From Shinella pollutisoli (GTDB lineage: Bacteria; Pseudomonadota; Alphaproteobacteria; Rhizobiales; Rhizobiaceae): 64,000 nt of DNA. A program made the position numbers and the translations under genes. Positions 7,644 through 20,780 of this stretch are shown piece by piece. Numbering within the stretch: the first letter of the stretch is position 1; each line of letters starts with the position of its first letter. The DNA is taken from NCBI RefSeq assembly GCF_024609765.1, contig NZ_JANFDG010000006.1, positions 62,001 to 126,000 on the forward strand. Reading direction: 5' to 3'. Under the pieces are notes generated by a model that was not told where the DNA came from, did not search any database, and saw only the letters and a list, made by a program, of their open reading frames with translations.

Positions 7644-9607
7644 CCGGTTTTGCGCGCTGCTTTCGTCGCATCCGCCGGCAGGCTATGGCGGGAAAGCGTC
7701 TCCTCCAGCGTCTGCGGCCGTGCGAAATAGTAACCCTGCATCATGCGGCAGCCGAGGCGGCGCAGCGCCAGCACCTGCTCGTGCGTCTCCATGCCCTCCA
7801 CCACGCAGACGCAGCCGACGTTGCGGGAAAGGTCGACGATGGTGCGCACGATGCTGCGGGAAAGCTCGTTGGTGGCGATGTCGACGATGAAGCTGCGGTC
7901 GATCTTGATCTTGGTGAGCGGCAGCTTGTGCACGTAGTTGAGGCTCGAATGGCCGGTGCCGAAGTCGTCGAGCGCGATGCCGATGCCGCGCGCCTTGAAG
8001 CGCATGAGGTTCTCGCGGGCCAGCTCGAAATTGCGCATGACGGCGGTCTCCGTCACCTCGATGTCGAGGCGGGCGGGGTCGACGCCGCTCTCGGCGATGA
8101 TGTCGAGGAGGCCGTCCACCGTGCGGTTGGAGACGATGTCGCGCGTCGACAGGTTGATCGACAGGCGCACGTCGTCCGGCCAGGCATGGGCGGCCGCGAG
8201 CGCCTTGCGCATCAGCACCTCCGTCAGCCGGCCGATCAGGCCGGAACGCTCGGCCGCGCGGATGAAGGCGCCCGGCGGCACCGCGCCGACCAGCGGGCTT
8301 TCCCAGCGGGCGAGCGCCTCGTAGCCGGAGACGCGGCCGGTATCGGCGTCGACCTGCGGCTGGAACACCAGCGACATCTCCGCCTCCAGGTCGGCGGCGC
8401 GCAGCGCCTGCTGGATGCGGCCCTGCTCGTTGATCTCCGCCTCGTGCTCGGCGGAGAAGACGACGGTCGTGCCGCGGAAGTTCTGCTTGGCGAGGTAGAG
8501 CGCGAAGTCGGCGCGGTCGAACAGGCGGTCGGCGGTCGTGCCGGCCTCGCCGAGGATCGACACGCCGAGCGAGCCGGAGATGCGCGCCGTGAGCCCATTT
8601 AAGATATAGGGCTCGGCAAGCACGAGGCAGATCTCCTCGCCGAGCGCGCGCAGCCGCTCGGGGCAGCCGCAGCCGAGGATGATCAGGCCGAACTCGTCGC
8701 CGCCGAGGCGGGCAGGGAAGATGCCGCGGCCGGAGAAGGCCGAGAGCCGTTCGCCGACCTCCATCAGCAGCCTGTCGCCGACGCCGTGGCCGAAGGTGTC
8801 GTTGACCGGCTTGAAGCCGTCGAGGTCGACGAGGCCGAGCGCCACGGCGGTGCCGTCGGCCTCCGCCTCGGCGAGGCGCCGCTCCAGCTCGGTGCGGAAC
8901 TGCCGGCGGTTCGGCAGGTTCGTCAGGCTGTCCAGGTTGGCGAGGCGGTGGTTCTCGTCGCTGAGCCGCTGGGTCTCCGCCTGGCGCGCCGTCAGCTCCT
9001 TCTGCGAGCGGATGAGCGCCTCGAAGTCGCGGTAGTAGGTGAAGAGGATGAACACCATGGCGACCGCGACCAGCGCGACGTTGAGGGCGAGCGCGATGAA
9101 GACCGGATTGCCGGTGGCGCTGAAGAAGACGGTGAAGGGGACGAGCACGATCGCCGTCAGCATGAGGGCCGCCGCGCGCAGGTGCATCAGGCAGAAGATG
9201 CAGCCGATCACCGTGTTGGCGACGTAGAAGGCGACATGCGCGCGCTGCAGCGCGTCGCCATAGGGATAGAGGCTGATCGACCAGGCGAAGAACACCGCGC
9301 CGAGCACGACGGTCAGGCGCTGCGTCGCGCGCAGCTTGGCGACGGCCTGCCCGTGCCTGTGCAGGCGGTTGCGGCTGAGCCGCCAGTTGACGAGCCTGAG
9401 CACGCAGACCGCGTAGAGGATGCCGGGAACGCCGAGCGTCAGCAGGGCGGGCGCCGTGTCGAAATGCGTGGCCGTGAGCGCGACCGTGTTCGTCACGAGG
9501 ATGAAATAGAGCAGGGGAACCTGCTTCGTGAAGGCGGCAAGCTGCGCCTGGACGAGCTCCGGATTGTCGGATTCGATCGATAGGATGCTTTTCAGACTGC
9601 CAAACAT
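7640..9607 (-). CDS. Membrane GGDEF-EAL protein (c-di-GMP turnover)
   Basis: About 655 residues. The N-terminal part (to ~210) has several hydrophobic helices, such as LLYFILVTNTVALTATHF and TVIGCIFCLMHLRAAALMLT. A GGDEF domain follows with intact LGGDEFGLI (near 303), then an EAL domain with GYEALARWE (near 430), DDFGTGHSSL and KIDRSF. Both active-site signatures look intact, so it may make and break cyclic-di-GMP. No RxxD inhibitory site precedes GGDEF. The start is taken as ATG 9607 (MFGSLKSIL), about 10 nt after AGGGG; an upstream in-frame codon at 9637 is possible. The stop overlaps the SixA-like start. Confidence 0.87.
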   Translation of the reverse strand: MFGSLKSILSIESDNPELVQAQLAAFTKQVPLLYFILVTNTVALTATHFDTAPALLTLGVPGILYAVCVLRLVNWRLSRNRLHRHGQAVAKLRATQRLTVVLGAVFFAWSISLYPYGDALQRAHVAFYVANTVIGCIFCLMHLRAAALMLTAIVLVPFTVFFSATGNPVFIALALNVALVAVAMVFILFTYYRDFEALIRSQKELTARQAETQRLSDENHRLANLDSLTNLPNRRQFRTELERRLAEAEADGTAVALGLVDLDGFKPVNDTFGHGVGDRLLMEVGERLSAFSGRGIFPARLGGDEFGLIILGCGCPERLRALGEEICLVLAEPYILNGLTARISGSLGVSILGEAGTTADRLFDRADFALYLAKQNFRGTTVVFSAEHEAEINEQGRIQQALRAADLEAEMSLVFQPQVDADTGRVSGYEALARWESPLVGAVPPGAFIRAAERSGLIGRLTEVLMRKALAAAHAWPDDVRLSINLSTRDIVSNRTVDGLLDIIAESGVDPARLDIEVTETAVMRNFELARENLMRFKARGIGIALDDFGTGHSSLNYVHKLPLTKIKIDRSFIVDIATNELSRSIVRTIVDLSRNVGCVCVVEGMETHEQVLALRRLGCRMMQGYYFARPQTLEETLSRHSLPADATKAARKTG

Positions 9608-9961
9608 CAAGACGTGCCCCTGACCCCGGGTCAACAAAACACGATTTGCTGAAATAAATCTGAATCGGCGCCGGCGGCTGCAACAATGTGCGCATCCGGG
9701 CCGTTTCCCCCGAGGCCGGATCTGCCCGCTTTCGCGGCAGCGGCGGGGACGGGAGAAAAGCCCGGGCGCCCGCCGCGCGCCGCTTCGGCGGGCCCGTCCG
9801 GGCGGTCTTCGCCATCCCGTTGTAATCCTGATGAAATATTAGTCTGACAAAGGTCAGGAAAGCGGCATCGGCAAAAACCGCCGGCATGCCGCGGAAGGCT
9901 TGAATCGGGTTTTCCGTGGGGATATACAGCGCCCCTTGAGATGTTCTTCAGGAGAATCGCG
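9608..9961. other. Divergent intergenic region (GGDEF-EAL / dksA)
   Basis: A 354 bp region between two divergent start codons. It contains the dksA promoter and SD (listed separately) and a GC-rich palindromic block around 9765-9810. I see no coding sequence. Confidence 0.6.
9900..9928 (+). promoter_or_regulatory. Predicted sigma-70-type promoter of dksA
   Basis: TTGAAT (9900-9905) and TATACA (9923-9928) are separated by 17 nt, 34 nt upstream of the dksA start. AGGAG (9950-9954) lies 7 nt before the TTG at 9962. Read from sequence only. Confidence 0.55.
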
Positions 9962-10381
9962 TTGAGTGAGAAGATCGATCTTAGTACTTTCGTCCTCGAC
10001 GAGGGCGAGGAGTTCATGAACGCCAACCAGCGGGCTTATTTTCGAGCGAAGCTGAACGCCTGGAAAGAGGATATCCTGCGGGAAGCGCGCGAAACCCTTG
10101 ACCACCTGGCGGAAGAAAGCGCCAACCATCCGGACCTCGCGGACCGGGCCTCCTCCGAGACGGATCGTGCCATCGAGCTTCGGGCGCGGGATCGCCAGCG
10201 CAAGCTGATCGCCAAGATCGATGCCGCGCTCCAGCGCCTCGACGAGGGGACCTACGGCTACTGCGAGGAGACCGGCGAGCCGATCGGCCTCAAGCGTCTC
10301 GACGCCCGGCCGATCGCCACGCTTTCGATCGAGGCGCAGGAGCGCCACGAACGCCGGGAAAAGGTCTATCGCGACGAGTGA
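9962..10381 (+). CDS. dksA: RNA polymerase-binding transcription factor DksA (zinc-site-less form)
   Basis: 139 residues. The coiled-coil N-terminal part (WKEDILREARETLDHLAEES) carries the DxxDxA tip motif DLADRA. The C-terminal globular part has YGYCEETGEPIGLKRLDARP. DksA binds the RNA polymerase secondary channel and, with ppGpp, adjusts rRNA and amino-acid promoters. Canonical DksA holds Zn with four cysteines; here only the first remains (CEET; the later pair reads LSIEA), as known for other alphaproteobacterial DksA proteins. The start is TTG 9962 (LSEKIDL), because AGGAG lies 7 nt upstream of it; the ATG at 9941 lies before that SD. Confidence 0.93.
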   Translation: MSEKIDLSTFVLDEGEEFMNANQRAYFRAKLNAWKEDILREARETLDHLAEESANHPDLADRASSETDRAIELRARDRQRKLIAKIDAALQRLDEGTYGYCEETGEPIGLKRLDARPIATLSIEAQERHERREKVYRDE

Positions 10382-10498
10382 CGACGCCGGTGCGGGCGAG
10401 GAGGTCCGCATCCGCCGGAAATGACCGCGGACGGTCCGCTGCCGAGTGATCGGGGCGGCCGCGGGAAAGGAGCGGGCCGGCACAGGACCCGCGCCCTG

Positions 10499-10536
10499 AA
10501 AAAAAGCCGCTCGGCCCCGGCCGGACGGCTTTTTTC
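10499..10536. terminator. Bidirectional Rho-independent terminator
   Basis: The A-run and AAGCCG (to 10509) pair with CGGCTT and a T-run (10526-10535), around a GC-rich inner stem. It has A and T tracts on both sides and sits between the convergent dksA and FliO-like genes, so it can serve both. Confidence 0.8.
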
Positions 10537-10562
10537 TTGCCGGGATTCAGGGAACGGGCGCG

Positions 10563-11567
10563 TCAGCCCTTGCGGTTGGCGGCGATCTCGCCGAGCAGGC
10601 GGGCCATTTCCGCCTCCGCCTCCTCGCGGGTCTTCGTGGCCGGCTGGCCGGTCGCCGTCAGCGGCACGGCCTGGCCGGCGGTCTGTACGGCCTGCGGTGC
10701 CGCGCGCACCGTGCCGGTCGCCGCCGCGCTCGTCATCTCGGCCTCCAGGAGCTTCTCGAACTCGCTGACGACGGCCGGATTGTCTGCCGCGTTCGCGGCG
10801 GGGCGCGCCGCCGGCACGGGGTTCGCCGGCCGCTGGGCGGCCGCGGCGGGATTGGCCTGGCTGAGATTGGCCTGAGCGAGATTGGCCTGAGCGAGATTGG
10901 CCTGGGGCGTCGCCAGCACGCGCTGGCGCGCCTGGTCGAGCATCGCTTCCGCGCGGCGCTCGGGCATGCGCTGCGGCGTCTCGGCGACCGGGCGGACCGC
11001 CTCGGCCTGGCGGACCGCCTCGGTCTGGCGGATGGTGGCGGCGGGCTGTGCGGCGCCGCGCATCGCGGTCGCGCGCGCCGCGGCGTCGTCCTCGGCGGCA
11101 TAGAGCACCTTGCCCATGGCCGACACGCCGTCCGGCGTCGCCGCCGGGCGGCGCTCGGCCGCGACCGCTGCCGCCGCGCTGCGGGCGGCGGCGGGCGTCT
11201 CCTCGGCCCTCGCCGCGACGGGCTCGGCCCGGGCGACGGGCTCGGCCTTCGCGGCGGCCTGCGGCGCCTCGGCCGCCTGGGCGCCGACGATGCGGCTCTC
11301 GATGACGATGTCGGTCGGCCCGCCGATCATCACCAGGTGCTCGACGTCGTCGCGGCGCACCAGCACCAGCCGGCGCCGGGTGTCGATCGCCGCCGCGTCG
11401 AGCACGGCAAGCCGCGGCGTGCGGTTGCGCCCGCCGCGGATGAAGGGGGAGGAGGGGCGGCCGCGCACGATCCACAGCACGAGCGCGAGGCAGGCGAGGC
11501 CGAGCAGGACGACGATCGCCGCGACGATGAACTTCGTGCCGTTTTCTGCAAGAATGTCTTCGAACAT
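10563..11567 (-). CDS. FliO-like single-pass membrane protein with Ala/Gln-rich tail
   Basis: 334 residues. One N-terminal membrane helix (KFIVAAIVVLLGLACLALVLWIV, about 12-34) is followed by a short FliO-like beta domain (PRLAVLDAAAIDTRRRLVLVRRDD...HLVMIGGPTDIVIES). A long low-complexity region then carries short tandem repeats: AQANL/SQANP units and VRQ(A/T)EA units. FliO assists assembly of the flagellar export gate. No other flagellar gene is nearby, and the tail is much longer than in enteric FliO, so the functional label is tentative. The start ATG 11567 follows AAGGAG. Confidence 0.65.
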   Translation of the reverse strand: MFEDILAENGTKFIVAAIVVLLGLACLALVLWIVRGRPSSPFIRGGRNRTPRLAVLDAAAIDTRRRLVLVRRDDVEHLVMIGGPTDIVIESRIVGAQAAEAPQAAAKAEPVARAEPVAARAEETPAAARSAAAAVAAERRPAATPDGVSAMGKVLYAAEDDAAARATAMRGAAQPAATIRQTEAVRQAEAVRPVAETPQRMPERRAEAMLDQARQRVLATPQANLAQANLAQANLSQANPAAAAQRPANPVPAARPAANAADNPAVVSEFEKLLEAEMTSAAATGTVRAAPQAVQTAGQAVPLTATGQPATKTREEAEAEMARLLGEIAANRKG

Positions 11568-11807
11568 GGGCGGTCACTCCTTTTCGGCACGATGGGGGCA
11601 TTTGACGGCTTTTTTCGGGCTGGTACAAGGCTGGCGGGCCGGTTGTCCAGCGGCGATTTCGACCGCTGGCGGGCCGGCCCGCGCGGGCGCGGGAATATTC
11701 CCTGTGAATTCGCGGTCTTGCTTCCCCTCGGCGGCTTTTTGCGCTTCCCTCGGGCGGATAAACATGATTCTGGGTCCTGCGAGCGGACTCTTGCGCACGA
11801 GGGATCG

Positions 11808-14411
<2,604 letters not shown>

Positions 14412-14422
14412 GGCTTGCGGTA

Positions 14423-14539
14423 GCCCCTCATCCGGCTGCCGCCACCTTCTCCCCGCAGGCGGGGAGAAGGGGAAAACGGCGCGCCCATCGTTCCTCGCCC
14501 CGCTTGCGGGGAGAGGATGCCGGCAGGCAGGTGAGGGGC
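14423..14539. repeat. Rhizobial-type intergenic palindromic repeat, copy A
   Basis: Starts CCCCTCATCCGGCTGCC and ends GCAGGCAGGTGAGGGG. Inside are two stems of the CCTTCTCCCCGC/GGGGAGAAGG type. The same element recurs at 19621-19750, 38756-38873 and 55380-55519. It resembles RIME-type mosaic elements of Rhizobiaceae. It lies between the convergent ends of cckA and mobB and may also form transcript-end hairpins. Confidence 0.75.
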
Positions 14540-14541
14540 AC

Positions 14542-15069
14542 CTATCGATTCTCCGTCAACCTATCCAACCCCGTCACCCTCACCACGAAGTCGGCGACGG
14601 CGGTCGTGTCGTCGAGGCCGAAGACGGGAAGCGCGGTGTCGGGAACCGGGTGGTCGGCGGCGATCGCCACGATGTGCGGATCCTCGGGGGCGAGCGGCGT
14701 GCGCTTTGCCGCCTCCAGCCGGCGCGCCTCGATCTTCGGGATCGGCTCGCGCTTGTAGCCCTCGATCAGCACGAGGTCGCAGGGGGCGAGCCGGGCGAGG
14801 ATCTCCTCGAAGGAGGGCTCGGGCGCGCCGCGCAGCTCGTGCATGACGGCGTAGCGCGTGCCGGAGACGATCGCCACCTCGTGGGCGCCGGCCTGGCGGT
14901 GGCGGAAGCTGTCGGCGCCGACCTTGTCGATGTCGAAGTCGTGATGGGCGTGCTTGACGGTCGACACCCGGTAGCCGCGCGCGGTGAGCTCGGCGACGAG
15001 GCGCACCGCAAGCCCGGTCTTGCCGGAGTTCTTCCAGCCGGCGATGCCGAAGATCTTCGCGCGCGTCAT
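14542..15069 (-). CDS. mobB: Molybdopterin-guanine dinucleotide biosynthesis protein B
   Basis: 175 residues. A P-loop GTPase with Walker A GWKNSGKT (11-18), the family segment VSTVKHAHHDFDIDKVGADSF split over about 34-54, and LVLIEGYKREPIPKIE. MobB assists MobA in making the bis-MGD molybdenum cofactor used by DMSO-reductase-family enzymes. Its start overlaps the mobA stop by 4 nt (15066-15069), a coupled mobA-mobB pair. Confidence 0.93.
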   Translation of the reverse strand: MTRAKIFGIAGWKNSGKTGLAVRLVAELTARGYRVSTVKHAHHDFDIDKVGADSFRHRQAGAHEVAIVSGTRYAVMHELRGAPEPSFEEILARLAPCDLVLIEGYKREPIPKIEARRLEAAKRTPLAPEDPHIVAIAADHPVPDTALPVFGLDDTTAVADFVVRVTGLDRLTENR

Positions 15070-15701
15070 CGTTCCAGCACCCAGAGCCAGTTCTCCGCCG
15101 CGTCGAGGTCGGCCGGCGTGTTGATGTTGAAGAAGGGATCGAAGCTGCCGCGCGCGGTCTCCACCGGCGGGAAGGTGACCTCGCGGGCCTGGTGGCGCTC
15201 CAGGTAGCTGCGCACGCGCAGCGCCCCGCCGCCGGCGAGCCAGGCCGCGAGGTCCCCGGCGAGCGCGACCGGCCAGAGCGCGAAGACCGGGTGCAGCCCG
15301 GCCTCCGAGCGGGCGACGGCGATGCGCTCGGGGCCGTCGACCGCGCGGGCGAGCCGCGCCACCAGGTCCTCCGGGAAGAAGGGGCTGTCGGTCGGCACCG
15401 TCGCGACATGGCTCGCCTCGGGCTGCGTGCGCCGCGTATGGTCGAGGGCGGCGAGCACGCCGCTGAGCGGACCGGCGCGGGCGGCGTCGAGATCGGCAAA
15501 GACCGGCAGTTCCTCGCCCTCGCCGAAGAGCACCGGGCCGTTGGCGTTGACGGCGAGCGTCGAGACCTGCGGGCGCAGCCGCCGCGCGGCCCGGTCGAGG
15601 AGGGATGCGCCGCCGAGCCGGATGCGCGCCTTGTCCTGCCCCATGCGGGAGGAAAGGCCGCCCGCCAGGATCACGCCGGGTATCGCCGCCGCCAGTGCCA
15701 T
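15066..15701 (-). CDS. mobA: Molybdenum cofactor guanylyltransferase
   Basis: 211 residues. A nucleotidyltransferase fold with the signature LAGGLSSRMGQDKA (12-25), VFADLDAARAGPLSGVLAAL and the NINTPADLDAAE C-terminus typical of MobA. It transfers GMP from GTP to Mo-molybdopterin. First gene of mobA-mobB. A second, MobA-like (probably cytidylyl) domain is encoded at 61418-63031, so the organism seems to finish both Mo-cofactor types. Confidence 0.93.
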   Translation of the reverse strand: MALAAAIPGVILAGGLSSRMGQDKARIRLGGASLLDRAARRLRPQVSTLAVNANGPVLFGEGEELPVFADLDAARAGPLSGVLAALDHTRRTQPEASHVATVPTDSPFFPEDLVARLARAVDGPERIAVARSEAGLHPVFALWPVALAGDLAAWLAGGGALRVRSYLERHQAREVTFPPVETARGSFDPFFNINTPADLDAAENWLWVLER

Positions 15702-15769
15702 CTCTCTCCCGTCCGTTTCGCCGTGTCCGGTCTAGCCACTGGCGCCGGCGGTCGCAACCCCTTGCGGCC

Positions 15770-16675
15770 TCACGGCGGCTCCGGCCGCGATTCCTGCGCC
15801 ACCGCCTTCGCCTTGCGGCGGTTCTCGCGGTAGAAGGTGTAGAGGCCCGAGGCGACGATGATCGAGACGCCGACGGTCATCCACAGGTCCGGCACCTCGG
15901 CGAAGAAGAAGACGCCGATGAGGATCGCCCAGAGGAGGCTCGTGTAGCGGAACGGGGCGATGAAGGAGATCTCGCCGTGCCGCATGGCGAGCACGATCGT
16001 CTGGTAGCCGACGAGGAGCAGCACGCTGGCGCCGGCGAGCTTGGCGAAGGCCGCCGCCGACATCGGCTGCCAGCCGCCCATGGGGCCGATCAGCGCCGCG
16101 GCGGTGATCGTGATCGAGACGGCGGTGAAGACGCTGATGGCGAGCGAGGGCACGTCGTCGCTGATGCGCCGCGTACAGAGGTCGCGGATCGCCGCGCCGA
16201 CCACCGAGGCGATGACGTAGACCGCCGCCGGCGAGAACCCGTCCGGTCCCGGCCGGATGACGATCAGCACCCCGACGAAGCCGGCGAAGATCGCAAGCCA
16301 GCGCCGCCAGCCCACCGTCTCGCCGAGGAAGAGGGCGGCGCCGAGCGTGACGGCGAGCGGCAGGGCCTGCAGAATCGCCGCGGTGTTGGCGAGCGGCATG
16401 GCGCCGAGCGCAGAGACATAGGCGAGCGAGGCCAGGATCTCCGCCACCACCCGCAGCGCCACCGCCGGCTGCAAGAGCACCCGCAGCGGCACCAGCACGC
16501 CCATCCAGCGGGCGATGACGACGACCAGCACCGTCGTCATCAGGCCGCGCACGAACATGATCTGCGCGACGCTCATCTCCGCCGTCACCGCCTTGACGAG
16601 GGCGTCGTTGCAGGTGAAGCCCGCCATGGCGATGACCATGAACAGGGCGCCCCTGCCGTTTCCTGTCGCATTCAT
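15770..16675 (-). CDS. EamA-family (DMT) transporter
   Basis: 301 residues with about ten membrane helices in two EamA repeats, e.g. LFMVIAMAGFTCNDALVKAV at the N-terminus, and GDLCTRRISDD-like loops between the repeats. This drug/metabolite transporter family exports amino acids, nucleotides and other small metabolites; the substrate cannot be read from sequence. The C-terminal tail is basic. It stands alone, 68 bp downstream of mobA on the same strand and divergent from the chemoreceptor gene. Confidence 0.85.
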   Translation of the reverse strand: MNATGNGRGALFMVIAMAGFTCNDALVKAVTAEMSVAQIMFVRGLMTTVLVVVIARWMGVLVPLRVLLQPAVALRVVAEILASLAYVSALGAMPLANTAAILQALPLAVTLGAALFLGETVGWRRWLAIFAGFVGVLIVIRPGPDGFSPAAVYVIASVVGAAIRDLCTRRISDDVPSLAISVFTAVSITITAAALIGPMGGWQPMSAAAFAKLAGASVLLLVGYQTIVLAMRHGEISFIAPFRYTSLLWAILIGVFFFAEVPDLWMTVGVSIIVASGLYTFYRENRRKAKAVAQESRPEPP

Positions 16676-17006
16676 GGGAATGATTCCGGCTTCTTCTGCT
16701 CCCTTAATAGGCAGAACCGCCGCCTCGCGCCATCGTGAGTTTTAAAGGGGGGCGATGCGGATGAAGAGAGGTGCGGCAGCCTGATTTCCAGCCGTTTCCC
16801 CTAAGGGTTTCGTTAAGCTTCGGCTTCTATCGTCTCGCCATCCCGATCACTTTCGCATGATGCGACGGGCAGAGACCGGCGATGCGGCAACGGGAAGCCG
16901 CAGGCGCCCGGATCGATCGCCGGCCACGCTCCGATAGAGCGTCGCGGCCGTTCCGCGCCGCGCGCGCACCCGACGGGAGCTTGGCTGCAAAGAACCGGGG
17001 AACACC
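16676..17006. other. Divergent intergenic region (EamA transporter / chemoreceptor)
   Basis: 331 bp between two divergent starts. No coding sequence is seen. A C-rich/T-rich stretch lies around 16797-16830; I recognise no operator with confidence. Confidence 0.5.
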
Positions 17007-19556
17007 ATGTCTTTCATCGATCGTCTCCTCCAGCAGCGCCGAATCGTCACCAAGGTGCTGCTGTTCGTCGTCCCCCTCGTCGCGCTGATCGCGGGCATCG
17101 GCCTCGTCGGCTATTTCACCGCGAGCACGCTGAACGGCCACATGACCGTGACGCGCGAGACGATCAACAGCCTGTCGCACTTCCAGAACCTGCGCACGGG
17201 CCTGCAGGATTTCGTGGACCGGCCGGACGCCGCCACGCGCGACGCGCTCGTCGCCCGCATCGACGAGCAGGAGGCCGGCATCCGCGACCTCGACGGCCTG
17301 CTGTCGGACGCCGCCGACAGGGCGAAGATCGCCCCGGTCGTGGCGCTCGCCGAAAAGATGCGCGCGCAGACGTCGGCGCTCTGGGCGATCAACGAGGAGC
17401 GCAACGCCGTCACCGCCGAGCTGGAGGGCGCGCTGTCGGCGATGACCCGCGACGGCGAGTTCGCCGAAAAGCAGATCGGCGTCATCCGCGACGAATCGGG
17501 CGAGAAGGAGAAGTTCGCCAAGACGCTGCTCTTCGACGCGGCCGCCTACCAGGGCCTCGCCGAGCGTATCGGCAAGTTCCGCAAGCCGGTGGCGCTCGCC
17601 ATGAAGGCCGAGGACAAGGTCAAGGCGGCGGAGACCTACCTGCCGCATCTCCTCAAGCAGCTCGCCGAATCCAAGGCGATCGCCTCGCCGAAGGCGCTGG
17701 AGCAGATCAAGCCCTTCGAGGCCGAGATCGCCACGATCCAGGCGATCCTCGCCGGCGGGGAGGACGCCGATGCGAAGAAGGCGAAATTCGTTCCGGTGCT
17801 CACCAAGCTCACCAAGTTCGACGCCGACTTCCTGAAGGAGGCCGCCGCCAATTCCGACACGGCCGCCCGCCGCTTCGTCGGCATGGACGCGGAGATCGCG
17901 CTCATGAAGACGCTGATCGCGCTGATGGGCGACACCTTCAAGGGCATCGACGAGACGCGCCTGCACATCAGCGAGCTGCACCGCAGGCTCGACCAGGACA
18001 GCCGCGACGCCGTGCTCGCCGACATCCGCACGGTGGCGGCCAGCGCCGCCGAACTGTCGAAGCTCGGCGGCAAGAACGCCGCGCTGCGCGGGCTCGCCGA
18101 GAAGCTCGGGCCGTCGCTTGCCAGCATCGAGAAGGGCTCGCAGGACCTGATCGCCGTCGGCGGGAAATGGCAGGCCGCCCGCGCCGAGGCCTATGTGCAC
18201 GTGGCGGACGCCAGCCAGACGCTGGAAAGCTTCGTCTCCAGCGCCCAGGAAGCCGGCAAGAAGGACAGCCAGCGCTCCGCCAACGTCTCGATCATCGCCA
18301 TGGTCGCCGGCACGCTGCTTGCCATCGTCGGCGGGCTGATGCTGGTGGAGACGCTGCGCGGGCCGCTGAAGCGCGTCACCGAGGCGATGTCGCGGCTGGC
18401 CAGCGGCGACCTCGACATCAGCATCGACGGCCGCAACCGCGGCGACGAGATCGGCGACATGGTGCGCTCGGTCGCCGTCTTCCGCGACGCGGCGCTGGAG
18501 AACATCCGCCTCGAGCAGGAGGCGGAGGCGCAGCGGCGCACCAGCGCCGAGGAGGAGGCGCGCCGCGCCGCCGAGCGCGCCCGCATCGAGGCCGAGCAGA
18601 CCGAGGCGCTGACCGCGCTCTCCGAGGTGCTGGGCAAGCTCGCCGCCGGCGACCTGGAGGAGAGCATGACCGAGGCGCTGGCGGCCGAGTACGTCGCCAT
18701 GGCCCGCACCTACAACAACGCCGTCGAGGCGCTGCGCACCACGCTTTCCGACGTGCGCAACGCGACGGCCGAGATCAACGGCGGCACCGGCAACCTCGCC
18801 GTCTCCGCCGACGACCTCGCCCGCCGCACCGAGCAGCAGGCGGCAGCGCTCGAGGAAAGCTCGCGCGCGCTCGGCCAGCTCACCGAGATCGTCCGCTCGA
18901 CCGCCGAGAGCGCCCAGCGCACCGCGGCCTCCGTCGACGAGACGCATGCCTATGCCGTGCGCTCCGGCGAGGTCGTCTCGCGCGCCGTCGAGGCGATGGA
19001 CGAGATCAAGCGCTCCTCGGAGAAGATCGGCACGATCATCGGCGTCATCGACGAGATCGCCTTCCAGACCAACCTGCTCGCGCTCAATGCCGGCGTCGAG
19101 GCGGCGCGGGCGGGCGAGGCGGGCCGCGGCTTCGCCGTCGTCGCGCAGGAGGTGCGCGAGCTCGCGCAGCGCTGCGCGGGCGCCGCCCGCGAGATCAAGG
19201 GCCTGATCTCCGACAGCTCCGCGCAGGTGCGGAACGGCGTGGCGCTGGTGACGGAGACCGGCGAGGCGCTGACGGTGATCAACGACCACATCTCCTCGAT
19301 CCACGAGCTCGTCGGCCGGATCGAGGCGGCGGCGGCCGAGCAGTACCGGGGCCTGAGCGAGGTCAACCAGGCCGTCCACCAGGTCGAGCTCATCACGCAG
19401 CAGAACGCCGCGATGGTGGAGGAGAACACCGCCGAGATCCACGGCCTGCGCCGCCGCGTCGAGGACCTCAACCGCAAGATCGACCACTTCAAGACCCGCG
19501 ACCTCGACAACCGCGCGAGCGACGCCGTCTACCACGGGGGCCGCTTCGTCGCCTGA
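17007..19556 (+). CDS. Methyl-accepting chemotaxis protein
   Basis: 849 residues. TM1 lies at about 16-38 ([20 protein letters not shown]), followed by a large helical periplasmic sensor (about 40-420) and TM2 near 426-447 ([19 protein letters not shown]). A HAMP domain ([20 protein letters not shown]) and a second HAMP-like segment ([13 protein letters not shown]) come next. The signalling domain contains the hairpin tip [20 protein letters not shown] and a conserved [15 protein letters not shown]. The C-terminus (YHGGRFVA) lacks a CheR-binding pentapeptide. The ligand is unknown. It stands alone, without che genes nearby. Confidence 0.92.
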   Translation: MSFIDRLLQQRRIVTKVLLFVVPLVALIAGIGLVGYFTASTLNGHMTVTRETINSLSHFQNLRTGLQDFVDRPDAATRDALVARIDEQEAGIRDLDGLLSDAADRAKIAPVVALAEKMRAQTSALWAINEERNAVTAELEGALSAMTRDGEFAEKQIGVIRDESGEKEKFAKTLLFDAAAYQGLAERIGKFRKPVALAMKAEDKVKAAETYLPHLLKQLAESKAIASPKALEQIKPFEAEIATIQAILAGGEDADAKKAKFVPVLTKLTKFDADFLKEAAANSDTAARRFVGMDAEIALMKTLIALMGDTFKGIDETRLHISELHRRLDQDSRDAVLADIRTVAASAAELSKLGGKNAALRGLAEKLGPSLASIEKGSQDLIAVGGKWQAARAEAYVHVADASQTLESFVSSAQEAGKKDSQRSANVSIIAMVAGTLLAIVGGLMLVETLRGPLKRVTEAMSRLASGDLDISIDGRNRGDEIGDMVRSVAVFRDAALENIRLEQEAEAQRRTSAEEEARRAAERARIEAEQTEALTALSEVLGKLAAGDLEESMTEALAAEYVAMARTYNNAVEALRTTLSDVRNATAEINGGTGNLAVSADDLARRTEQQAAALEESSRALGQLTEIVRSTAESAQRTAASVDETHAYAVRSGEVVSRAVEAMDEIKRSSEKIGTIIGVIDEIAFQTNLLALNAGVEAARAGEAGRGFAVVAQEVRELAQRCAGAAREIKGLISDSSAQVRNGVALVTETGEALTVINDHISSIHELVGRIEAAAAEQYRGLSEVNQAVHQVELITQQNAAMVEENTAEIHGLRRRVEDLNRKIDHFKTRDLDNRASDAVYHGGRFVA

Positions 19557-19620
19557 GGCAACCTCTTGCCACCCCCTCGGCGGCAGCGCTATCGCATGGG
19601 GATGCGGCGTTGCCGCTTCC

Positions 19621-19750
19621 TTCCCCTTCTCCCCGCCGGGGAGAAGGTGGCCCGAAGGGCCGGATGAGGGGGCAAGCGCGCCGCATCTGGCCCGCGGCAT
19701 CCCCTCATCCCGCTGCCGCGACCTTCTTCCCGGCGGGAAGAAGGGGCAGG
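19621..19750. repeat. Rhizobial-type intergenic palindromic repeat, copy B
   Basis: CCTTCTCCCCGCCGGGGAGAAGG plus CCCGAAGGGCCGGATGAGGGG in one half, and a mirrored half (CCCCTCATCCCGCTGCCGCGACCTTCTTCCC...GGGAAGAAGG) in the other. Same family as copies A, C and D. It lies between the convergent ends of the chemoreceptor and psuG. Confidence 0.75.
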
Positions 19751-19819
19751 ACGCACCCTCGTCATTCCATGGGACAGCCCTGCCTCGACGCGGCGGGCGT
19801 CGCCTTCAGCGGCTGTTTC

Positions 19820-20746
<927 letters not shown>

Positions 20747-20780
20747 GCGCGGGTCCTTGCGGAAAACATCTGAAGAAGCC

